A stretch of DNA of 54,786 nucleotides from Pezizomycotina sp. ARF18. Lineage: Eukaryota > Ascomycota. This document shows positions 46,004-54,786 of this stretch, piece after piece. A program made the translations under genes and the position numbers. The notes under the pieces were generated by a model, which was given only the letters and a program-made list of their open reading frames with translations, had not been told where the DNA came from and did not search any database. Every line of letters begins with the position of its first letter. The stretch's first letter is position 1. The stretch spans positions 1 to 54,786 of the forward strand of contig AZLU01000260.1 in assembly GCA_002224055.1 (NCBI GenBank), written 5' to 3'.

Positions 46004-47915
46004 ATGTCAAGTTTGGTAAACGCCTCAGCGAATCGGCCCCAAGAACCTACGAGCGTCGCCGAAGCCCTTGTCGCCATTTTAGAGCGGTTCAGTCTCTGTC
46101 GAAACCGCCTGTGGGGTGTTGTCCAAAACATTAAAAGCGATAAGGATCGCACCGAATTCATAAAGATGCTACGCACAATGGAAGCAAAAAATCTGGGAAA
46201 ACACAAGAACCACAAGCACTGCACATTCGAGTTTTGCGAGGATTGGAGGATGAATACTTCTGGGCAGAAGCAAATTCATACGCACGCTGGAACCTGCCGC
46301 GAAAGGAAGAAGTTTGATAAAGATTCCAGGACAGGCGAGCAGATCCTTACAAAGGCGATAGATAAAGGCAAACCGACGGCCTGGACCTAAACAAGATTCA
46401 ACTCATCAAAGAAGGCGACGACTACATGGCCGTCTCCCACGTCTGGGCTGACGGAACCGGGAAGGGCGAATTACCAAGGGGAGAAGTAAATTCATGCCTT
46501 TACAACCTTTTCAAGGACGAGGCCGAGAAATTGAAGTGTAAGGGAATTTGGTGGGATGTGATTAGCATCCCTTTAGACAAGAAGGCAAAGGAAACGGCTT
46601 TGGTCAACATGCAGAAGGTTACCGCGATGCAAAAGTCACCCTGGTACGTAACATGTTGTCTATTCGTTTTTAGGCTCTTCAACATTCAATCTCCCGGCTT
46701 GTGCCATAGACATGCTCCGATTAGCAAGCTTGGTATATTGGTCAAATGCTTTGCGTGGTAGGTGCACGATAAATTCCTTAGAGAGTGTAAATGGGACGAC
46801 AGCAACGGCTCGGCCGCTGCAATAGATTGCTTTGCGATCACTTTTTATCGCCATGGTTCAGCAGGGGCTGGACGGCACCGGAGCTGATGATTTCAAAATC
46901 GGTTAAAGTGATGTTCAAAGATGGTGAGGTAAAGACCTCAGGATAGATATATTGTAGCGCAGGAGTAGGAGAAACAACTCTAGAGTGCGTAGGTTGCTTT
47001 CTAGAATAATTGAGCCGTGTAGGCCAGAAATCGCCGAGCGCTGAAGGTTGCCGACATCGACGAACTTCTATTGGTGCTTGGTCCTCGTGACACGGCGGTC
47101 CCCAGGGATATGGCCTTCATAGCAGGTCAGCTAGCCGGGCTCAGGAATCTAGATCCGTGCGCACTCCAGCAAGCCATTTGCCAAGATATACTAACACATT
47201 CTGGCGGAATTCGTCACCGCCATCTATTTCATAACGCCGTAACCATGTCTCACACCTTCACGTGGCGCCCTTCTAACCTATTCGACATACCTCGAGCTCC
47301 GCCGGTATCCGCAGGCGATGTACGTCAAAACCTCAGAGTATAGCCAAACGGAGACGTTTCTGGAATGTGGGATGCATTTCCATTTCACCTCGTCCACGAT
47401 CTTAGGGGAAACTGCACCTGGGACCGCATCCATCCTCTTGTCATAGATTCGGTAGTGGATGCCCTCGACGAAGTACACAGTCCCAATCTTCTCTCGATGT
47501 GCGATGTAGATGGCATTCCGTTTCCGAACTCTATAGTACGCTTCCAGAAGCTCTGGGAGATATGGGAAGGCACCTTATTATGTCTTACTTTGAAAATCTT
47601 TATTCAAGAAACATTGTTCTTCAGAAACGCCCAGGGGCCAGATTTCTAAACGGCTTAAAAGAGGAAATGAAACTGAACGGCTTCGCAGACGAACTAAATT
47701 TAACATGAACAGAAATGCAGCAGCTCGCAGAAAAAGTTGCGACATACGTTTTAAATGAGCTTCTAAGTATAGTACGTCATTCGGTGGCGATGGTCAAGAC
47801 AATTCGTCCAAAGAAATAGTCGAAGTGCTGCAGGGAAGGACGATTCTCCTCGTAGATCCGCGGTTATCCAGCCCGACCTCTCTCATAAAAGAAACTCTAG
47901 TGGTCAAGATATCTA

Positions 47916-47961
47916 ACGTGGGGCACTAGCCTGCGAGCCGGCACCGGCCAGCGAGCCAGCC
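47916..47961 (+). repeat. Left terminal inverted repeat of the pogo-type element
   Basis: Begins ACGTGGGGCACTAGCCTGCG and ends near GCGAGCCAGCC. It matches the right end as an inverted copy with a few differences, mainly transitions. Confidence 0.88.
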
Positions 47962-47999
47962 ATGCCAAGAAATGCCAAGACCACACTAAAATGACCATA

Positions 48000-49740
48000 A
48001 AATTCTATATATATATGTAAAAAAATGACAATCGAAGGCTCGAGAACTACGAAATAGTAATGGGAAGAATTATCTAAGGTCCTAACCAACCGCGTATTTA
48101 AAATTATATAGTAATTATATAGTAAAATAAATAATAGGTAGGGTTCTAGCCCCTAGTCCTCTTCCTCCGTCCTATTTCTCTTTCTCCGGCCGTCGCCCGT
48201 AGATATAGCTCCTACGCTAGCTGCTCCGTATAGCCCTTCCGTAACTTCGCGTTTTCTACTCTAATAACGCGTATATTTATAGTATAATACCCGCTAGTAG
48301 CTTACTATTATCTAATACTTTAGCCTTACTAATATACGTACGGCTACCGGCTCTACCGCCTTTTAATCCCGGTTCCGGGCGCGTAACTTAATATTTCTAC
48401 CTTCTATATATCTACTTATTTAAACGACGTAGCTATAGCCTTATAAATCTTATTAAATAGGGATATAATAGGCGTTAGAAGCCTAGGTTTAGTTAATAAT
48501 ATCTTCTCTAGCGTTATTAAATACCGTCCTAGATTAATCTTATCGCGGGGGGTAGCTAAATCCGTTAGATCTAGGCCTCAAACTAAAGGGGGGATCCTTA
48601 TAATCTACGCTAGTTTTTTAATATTTACCAGCTCTTATAGCTATTTATTAAATCGGGATATTTATTTTAGTACATATATAAGTTTAAATAGTATAGCTCC
48701 GGCGTACTTCTAGACGTCTCATATAATATTAGATATAAAACTAAGGTCGCGGGCCTTAGTTATTAGCTAAATAAAGTCTCATTTTACTATCGAGGCCCTA
48801 TTATAGCGTATAAAGTCCTCGACGAGCTACTATATTTTCTTTAATAGACGCTAAAGATACCGATATCTAATAACTATATTAGGTAAATAGTATAAGAAGG
48901 TAAATAAAGGAGTATAATTCTATTATCTAGATAAATTTTAATAAATTTAACTAATAAATAGCTACTATACCTATTTAATATAAGTATAGTATAAGCCCCC
49001 CCCTTCGATCTCGGAGAGCGTACGGTAAAAAAATATATAGAAGCTACTTAATACCTAGATTATTATTTAATATACCGCTATCGCTAATAGCCTATTATTA
49101 CTCCGGGCGTAGCGTATATCTTTAATACTAGTCTAATAGATAAGATTTACCCTTAAATACTACTATTAGCGCTAGTACGTTACCGTCTATATTAATATAC
49201 TTAATTATAGTAATTAGCTCCCGATTACTATCGTATACCTTAAATTTTAAGATTTATAGGCCTCCGGGACTATAATCTAACCATTAGCGTAAATCCCCGT
49301 AGAAAGCCTTTTCGTCGACGTTATATATCGTAATTTTTAAGTTTATATTTATCTCGGGCGTTCTAAAACTTCTAAAAATAATCGACTATTACGGCTAGAT
49401 ACTCCGTATAGCTACGCTTATTATCTAGTATACGGGAATATACCACACAGAGCTTAAAATATCGTCTTAAAAAGCGCTTCAACCAGTTTTTACCGATCCG
49501 GGCGCTACTAGCTAGCTCTCCGGCTATATAACGTAGTATATTATAGCGTACAGGAAGCCCTAGCTATACAATTTAGTATACTAGGCCTCGATAGTACTCT
49601 CGGTAGCGTCAGTAAGAAGCTATAGCTAGGGCTACTTCTACACGGGGACTTTATACGGGCCTCCTTTATTCCGGTACTTAAAGTTAAAGGGGGACCCCAT
49701 AAAATAATACCGTTTATTAAGAGACAATCCATTTCCGGCG
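48000..49740 (-). pseudogene. Transposase remnant (pogo/Fot1, DDE superfamily)
   Basis: On the minus strand, translation shows a Tc5/CENP-B type DNA-binding segment (ARIGKNWLKRFLRRYFKL, about 49,451-49,505) preceded by a helix ending ILRYIAGELASS. It is followed by YNVDEKAFYGDL (49,302-49,330), which corresponds to the first catalytic Asp region (N-x-D-E) of these transposases. Next come DSNRELITIIKYINIDGNVL and VVFKGKSYLLD (49,130-49,250), matching the family stretch before the second Asp. Stops (mostly TAA and TAG created by C-to-T changes) interrupt every segment, so it cannot encode an active enzyme. The part from 48,000 to 48,900 is too mutated to align by eye. Confidence 0.8.
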
Positions 49741-50001
49741 CGATAGCTATTAAGGGCTTCCGTTAGGCGTACTTCCTTTTACCCGGGCGTTAGGCTCGAA
49801 TATAATAGTTAACTAGCTATAATAATATCTAAGCGCGTTAGGATTATTTAATATATTAATAAAATAGAGTTCTATAATTATAATATATATATCGATAAGC
49901 TTTTTATTAGTATATATATACAGAGGGCCTAGAGCCACGATAGTACCCGGGAATAGCTATTTATTTATTTTTTTTTATATGGTAGCCACCGTTGTCTTAG
50001 C

Positions 50002-50047
50002 AACTGGCTCGCTGGCCGGTACTGGCTCGCAGGATAGTGCCCCACGT
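50002..50047 (-). repeat. Right terminal inverted repeat of the pogo-type element
   Basis: Read on the minus strand it begins ACGTGGGGCACTATCCTGCG. Compared with the left end, GCCGGCACC has become GCCAGTACC, which fits RIP-type transitions. Confidence 0.88.
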
Positions 50048-50470
50048 TACTAACAAGCTCGGTTATAATTATGGACAAAGCTATAAGGCTAGGAAGTTCC
50101 AATTCGCTGGAGCGGTGCACTTCCGTGCTCCGCTAACACCTCACCAACTCACACTTGGTAAAAGTGATTTGGGCTGGAAGGAATATATCACGATACAGGG
50201 CGCCGTCAATGGAGACCGAATGCCACCGACAATCAAATCGGAACCCGAGATCAAAAGGAACCATCCTTTGCGGATATGAGGCGGAGGCGCCGTGAGCAGT
50301 CAAATAATTGCATTCTGCGCGACAGACTTCTTTTGGTCCCCGTGGAAATTCAAGGTCGGATTGAATATATCGATCTGTATCCGCCATGCCATATTGCAGA
50401 TGTTTGTAGTATACTGGGTGACCTTTTAGCTCCAAGTTTCAGAGAGAGCTACGGGGGATTCCAAACTTGA

Positions 50471-51159
50471 ATTTAACAAGAGACTATCGTATTGTAGAAC
50501 ATGATGTTTTGCAAGAAAGAAAAGACTTTTCCGATTTAATTAAAAACAATTGTTGGAAAGACGCAATCGTAACGACATTTTGATACCTGGGATTAAAAAA
50601 GAATAAAAAAGTATTGAGAGTTACTGGGTGTAGTCGTGGTTTCAACTGAAGAAAACGGGGGGGAGAGGGCGGGCTAAGACCAAGTTACGTTTCGGTATTC
50701 TTCATTAACTCAAGATACCTTTAATCGCGAATAGGAGGAAAAGGAGGCTAGTGGTACAAGGCGCAGCCTCCGCCGTGCACGTGGTTGCTGGACCGGACGA
50801 GGCTTTGAGCGGCTTCTAAAAGTGATTTCTAGTAGTATTGGTTACCAATATTGAGCAGAGAATATATTCCTAACTACTTAGACACTTGGTCTTTATTAAG
50901 AATGGGAATTAGGAGTTCCATATCAGAAACGAGTAAGCTGTAATTACAGACTGACATTCCTTCATGACTTTCATATCCACCTTTCTTTTCTGCCTTGCAC
51001 ATGATGTCCTATCAATTACCAGTATTCATCCTCATCAAGCTCTGTGGCCCCAAACCCTTGGCCCTGGGATATCTCTCCCAGGCCCAGAAAAACGTCTTAT
51101 ACGTGACCTCAATGGCATCCATCAGCCCGTAGGCGTAAAATGATCAAACAAGAGGTGCA
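50471..51159. other. No gene recognised
   Basis: Spacer between the convergent HET gene and the APH-like gene. No ORF of note. Confidence 0.45.
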
Positions 51160-52395
51160 TTATAAGAATATCGCCTCAGTCCCATATGCATCAGCGCAGA
51201 ATCCGGGAACTCGTGATTCTATTTCTCCATCGAAACACTCCTTGATGTACTTGTTCCCCTCATAACGGTAATCACAAATAAATTTTGTACCCATCTTTTC
51301 GCATCGGCAATCAGCAACGTGGATGCCCCAGAGCCAATTCGGCGGCCTCCGTGCGAGAATGCTAGGCACGGCTACGATAGCACCCCAGTTAACGATGGCG
51401 GCTATTTTGGGTGATGCGTAGTCATTGCTTGTGGTGTCTGAGATCTCGGCTGAGGATGTCCCGCTTGCATTGTTTACTAGAATAGTTTTCAGAGTCTAGT
51501 TTCCGGTGGTGCATGACAACCTCACGCTCACAGTCAAAGAATCCCAGCTCGTCCATCTTTGTAGCGACCTGCTTAAGTCTTTCAAGTCGATACCTCTGGC
51601 GCGCAGGATCTGGTCACTCAAGTGCCCAGCACGCCAGCCTGGCGTAGTGTTCTATCGCAAGCTTCGAATCGCTCAAATATTAAATCTTTAACGTTGCGTG
51701 TGCATGGTAGGGCTTTTCTCATGGATGTAAGCATCTTCAATATCAAAGCCGGTCACTTTCAGCTTTTTAGCGAGATCGTTCATCTTGTCTGAGCTGTTCG
51801 AAGCGTTGTAAGAGACGCATTCTGGAACATTATCCGCCGCTATGAGGCGTCCCGCTTCGGGAATCTAATGGACTCGAGTTGCGAGATTGTTCGAGCAATT
51901 AACCGTGCGACGCGCGCTTTTTCCGGCACCGGTAAGCCAAGATATATGTCATAGAGCACATCGATATCCCATCGACGTCTTATTGGAGAAGATAGGGCTG
52001 GCCGAGGCAGTTTTCAGCCCGAACCGGGCTTCGCATTCGACTATTCTTAACAACGGAATTTCCGGATGATGGTTCGATAGCAAAGATATGATGGTCGCCT
52101 CATTCTTAATAGCAGAACCAGGGTGGCCTTCTAGTCACCTTACTTTTTCTAGCTCGTGTTTGCCTGTAATGATCCCTTATTTCTTTAAGCATTATATCTT
52201 CCGTTATATTTTCAACTCCTATTTCTCCGGAATGGTCCAGTAAATCCGAGTCTGCCTTGTTTATGAAACTAGATAATTCAATACCCGGAACCGGAAATCT
52301 ACCTCGTATCTCTTTGCAATAGTCCATTATATCCGAGCCTTCTTTAGAAGGCTAGATAATTCATGCGGGAGTTGCGGGAACGAAATATCACCCAT
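51160..52395 (-). pseudogene. APH-like kinase-fold protein with altered catalytic residues
   Basis: The start at 52,395 gives MGDISFPQLPHELSSLLKKA; a one-base shift leads to a 73-codon ORF (52,106-52,327). Next come NEATIISLLSNHHPEIPLLR (alpha-C-like) and LPVPEKARVARLIARTISQL, similar to fungal aminoglycoside-phosphotransferase-like proteins. The catalytic loop is recognisable as HHRKLDSEN followed (one base shift) by LVNNASG at about 51,470-51,515; the expected pattern is H-R/x-D-L-x-x-x-N, so the catalytic Asp reads Lys. The metal-binding segment KIAAIVNWGAIVAVPS has Asn where this family usually has Asp (I-D-W-E). A Cys-rich C-terminus (CRCEKMGTKFICDYRYEG) ends at 51,160. It may be a pseudokinase, or decayed; about five frame breaks. 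The family call is moderate. Confidence 0.5.
52265..52380 (-). repeat. Degenerate internal duplication in the APH-like gene
   Basis: Two stretches on the minus strand start GAATTATCTAG and share AAGGC...CTCGGAT...TGGAC...ATT in order. They encode HELSSLLKKA and IELSSFINKAD followed by related MDY/LDH residues. They look like an old tandem duplication of about 60-70 bp at the N-terminus. Confidence 0.5.
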
Positions 52396-52811
52396 TTTTT
52401 CTTTAGAGATGATTCTTCTCTTAAAAAGGAAAAGCCATTCTACACACTCTTCAGCGAGATACGCGCATAGATAATATCATATACCCCCATCTCCATAGAG
52501 TGTTTACCGCGTCTTCGACTCAGATACCATACTAGGACAAGTCAATGCGTCATCAGTCTCTGCGGTAAAGAAAATACAATTTGTGAGACAGATCATCCTA
52601 TATCATAACATCAATTCTAGACTACGATAGATACAGCAGTGTTAAATTAATTTATAGAACTATTGCCTCTTTACTATAGAGCTATTGTCGCAGAAAATAA
52701 TTATAATCCGGCTAAATCTTGTTCGAAGATATGATATCCGGACAGGAATATTATTTTGACCCGTATAGCATTTTTAAGGCTTTTTGGGGATTCTCGGGCT
52801 GTATATCTAAC
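52396..52811. other. No gene recognised
   Basis: AT-rich spacer. The plus ORF at 52,719-52,952 overlaps the next minus-strand gene as a shadow. Confidence 0.4.
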
Positions 52812-53309
52812 TCACATGTAACTATCTTTTCCAATCATCATCCTGTCCATCTGCTCCTTCAACATCCTGAAATCCTCCTCTTTTCCCACATCACCTTCCT
52901 CCAGCGCAATTTTTCCTATCAACTGCTCCAGCTCGAATACTTCCTCAACTAAAATAAGCTCCGGCCACATCCTGCCAAGCTCCATTGCACGCCAAATAAA
53001 CTTGACCTGCCGAGGGCTCAATCCTGCTAATCGCTTCCCCCGTCATTGATGCAAATGAAGACTTGGGGCGGTCCGTTTTCCAGACGTATCCGAATGGGAC
53101 TGTAACCTTAGGCTGGAAGTCTCTTGGAAGTGATCCGGGGTGTAGCTGTCGCCGAATAGCTTTCGGACTTCTCATGGGATTTTCCACGGTTAGTCTGCAG
53201 CTAGCGATTGCGGTGTAAAAGAGTTATCTATAGCAAAAAAGGCGCGTATAAGCATACCCATGCTTTCACCGGTTCGGAGGACACCGCATATCATCTGTTC
53301 TTCTTCCAT
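52812..53309 (-). CDS. Unrecognised acidic protein
   Basis: The start at 53,309 gives MEEEQMICGVLRTGESMGML and AIDNSFTPQSLAAD in one frame, then FGDSYTPDHFQETSSLRLQS after a shift, and a clean C-terminal part (52,812-53,021) with RQVKFIWRAMELGRMWPELI followed by an acidic helix ending KEQMDRMMIGKDSYM. About 160 residues in total. The overlapping ORF 52,945-53,187 is the same region in another frame. No domain is recognised; two or three frame breaks. Confidence 0.4.
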
Positions 53310-54786
53310 CGCTGGCTCTGAACTGTTTCAAGAGAAAACTCGAGACGAGAAAGTGTGAACGCAATGTGGCGTATCGATATAACTAAAAAAGACTCTCAAG
53401 AGGAAGTGCGTTGTGTCAGACTTCTAGGCAAGTCGTAGATGACAGTGGAGGACTCGGAGTGAAGCGCAAGAAACACCGAAGCTATTAATTGAGCAACTAG
53501 GTGCTGGAAAAAGGGGGTATCTCAAATGGAAGTTTATCGGAGAAGAATATCTCGTATGTAATGGCGTCTTTGGGGCGGAACGACGATGGCTAATGCTGAG
53601 GCAGGATGGTGAGGTTGAGGACACAACCGATTTGTGGAAAAGAAAAATCGCGTGGTACGTGTGGTTTACATAAGCAAGTGCCGTAGTATATAGTAACGAT
53701 TACTGCACGCTCCCGAAGTTTTGTAATTTAGCAAGGTTGAAAATAGTACTAACAAGTCGCAAAGCTCGCTTTACTGGCCTCATCACTCAGCAATTTTCAT
53801 CACGCGGGTTTGTAAATCTTTGTATGTTAAGCTATAGAAAGAGAATACTGAAGTAGTCCAATTGCTTATCAGGATAAATTGTTGGTATGTCCGTAAATTC
53901 GCAGCGGAAATGGTCGAATCGAGGAGAATAACGTGTGACTGATCCGATGGTTATTCCTGAGTCAATGAGGATGTCAATGTGTCGGCCATATTCGATACAA
54001 GTTTTCTTTGCTAGTCGAATAACTTGGAAGAACTGAATAGCTGCCAATCACCTTCTCTGAAATTTGCTGAAAAGATACCTCTGACCGAAACGCATCCTTG
54101 ATCAGGCGAGAGAGTAATAGGCTAGATATCAGAAAACAGACCCGAGATTGATTATATTTTATTCCGTGTAATCTGACTTGCAAAGATATAGTCTATATAC
54201 AATGAAAGCATATAGTTAAAGTTTGAATTCATTATACTAGTAATAATCCTACGGTACCGAATTCATGGGTAGTTACGCCTTGTACGCCTCTACTAACCTA
54301 GAAAGCTTTGTATCCAAATAACAAGAGCACCCTAGCTAGAACATTTTTCTTTGGTTATGATTGATTTCTAATCCGATGGCAACATTGTCAGCCCTGCTTG
54401 TCAATCTAGACTCCCTCGGTTCCCATTCCCCAGCAATTTATGCTTCTCAGATGTCCATATCAGTTAACCCGGCGGACAGATCCACTAGAGTCCGTATAAA
54501 ATCTGATATTACAGGCCGTGCACTCCCAAATATAAGCGCTCAGAATATTGGAGTAATCCTTTGATTCACATGGGAGCTGCTTGCATGATGGCAAGTTGGA
54601 GCGTGGCCCCTCTCGTGGACAGGTTCGATAGCATTGAGAAGTGCATGGTGGATTGTCGGTTGTCAGATATCTATATTAAAGATATAGAAGTGTTTTTTTT
54701 TTTTTTTTTTTTTTTTTGAGAGCGCTTCTGGGTGTTTGTAAGCTGAATAAGTGTTAGCTGTTGTTGCTGTGCTCGTTGTATTTGAA
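53310..54786. other. No gene recognised at the right edge
   Basis: Short ORFs on both strands (53,424-53,624; 53,832-54,183; 54,361-54,564) lack motifs, splice links or start context. A 25-base poly-T lies at 54,693-54,717. Confidence 0.35.
54693..54717. repeat. 25-base poly-T homopolymer
   Basis: Uninterrupted T run near the right edge. Confidence 0.9.

Larger units (their letters stand above)
47916..50047 (-). mobile_element. RIP-degraded Fot1/pogo-type (Tc1-mariner) transposon
   Basis: A 2,132-bp element bounded by terminal inverted repeats of about 46 bp starting ACGTGGGGCACTA at both ends, and by a TA on each side (47,914-47,915 and 50,048-50,049), the target duplication of this superfamily. 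The interior is saturated with TpA (runs of ATATAT, CTAG, TTAATA), retains CpG and is poor in CpA, the signature of repeat-induced point mutation. The right TIR differs from the left by several transitions. Length, TIR style and the residual transposase place it with Fot1/pogo elements. It lies within the HET gene, in the opposite orientation. Confidence 0.88.
46004..50470 (+). pseudogene. HET-domain gene split by a transposon
   Basis: The first ORF (46,004-46,390) contains HKHCTFEFCEDW, the Cys-rich segment preceding many fungal HET domains. The domain itself begins DDYMAVSHVWADGTGKG, then KCKGIWWDVISIPLDKKAK and YRDAKVTL; a 118-nt intron (46,644-46,761, GTACGT...TAG) leads to VHDKFLREC and SPWFSRGWTAPEL. 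The domain order is as expected. C-terminal parts continue with LLLVLGPRDTAVPRDMAFIA, HRHLFHNAVTMSHTFTWRPS and NGDVSGMWDAF to about 47,915. The transposon occupies 47,916-50,047; downstream the frame resumes (LGYNYGQSYKARKFQFAGAV) and ends after RDRLLLVPVEIQGRIEYIDL at 50,470. Single-base losses at about 46,386 (C run), 46,616 (G run) and 46,842 (T run), plus others. HET proteins trigger non-self recognition and cell death on hyphal fusion; this copy should be inactive. Confidence 0.85.

Noticed and set aside
46004-47915. Reading the HET gene as several separate small genes
   Set aside because: The segments follow the known order of HET-family motifs and join by single-base changes or one clear intron.
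1-54786. tRNA or rRNA genes
   Set aside because: Scanning by eye for B-box-like motifs and rRNA landmarks found nothing convincing; a covariance-model search was not possible here.

Overview
The window reads as nuclear DNA of a filamentous ascomycete (Pezizomycotina). The reasons are a HET-domain gene of the heterokaryon-incompatibility type, two SAT4/rhodopsin-like membrane protein genes, short introns with CTAA-type branch sites, and a Fot1/pogo transposon whose body carries the TpA-rich signature of repeat-induced point mutation (RIP). The genus cannot be fixed from the sequence.

The dominant feature is a head-to-tail array of twelve paralogous genes, all on the minus strand, from 13,872 to 44,952 (named here CB1 to CB12). 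Each is 1.1-1.2 kb and appears to have three exons. Exon 1 is only about 20 coding bases and encodes a near-invariant start peptide, usually MVRGDPx. Exon 2 encodes a compact Cys/His module (C-x3-C-x2-C-x3-C-x-C-x(1-5)-C-x2-C-H-x-C, then Y/F-x-H-x-C) followed by a charged helix. Exon 3 encodes a BTB/POZ domain and a helical C-terminal part ending in an acidic-G-Y-L-K type tail. CB1-CB9 and CB10-CB12 form two visibly different subfamilies. By analogy with known BTB proteins they may be protein-protein or Cullin-3 adaptors; that is inference. The Cys/His module fused to BTB, expanded in tandem, is the best candidate here for an undescribed system.

Other genes sit between array members: a SAT4-like membrane protein (21.5-23.1 kb, plus strand), a secreted alpha/beta-hydrolase (29.4-30.7 kb, minus), a small unknown protein (30.9-31.2 kb), a second SAT4-like protein (35.5-36.8 kb, minus), a small secreted protein (41.4-41.9 kb, plus) and an orphan Lys-rich protein (42.2-43.2 kb, minus).

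Right of the array, a HET-domain gene (46.0-50.5 kb, plus) is split by a 2,132-bp RIP-degraded pogo-type transposon (47,916-50,047) flanked by a TA duplication; the host reading frame matches on both sides. An APH-like kinase relative with apparently replaced catalytic aspartates follows (51.2-52.4 kb, minus), then a small acidic protein. The left 13 kb holds only fragmentary coding-like stretches that I could not identify with confidence.

One caveat applies throughout. Almost every recognisable gene needs one or more single-base corrections to stay in frame, often next to short homopolymers. This is either genuine decay or, equally likely, uncorrected indels in a long-read assembly. Gene boundaries are therefore given as outer spans, and frame breaks are noted in each entry.
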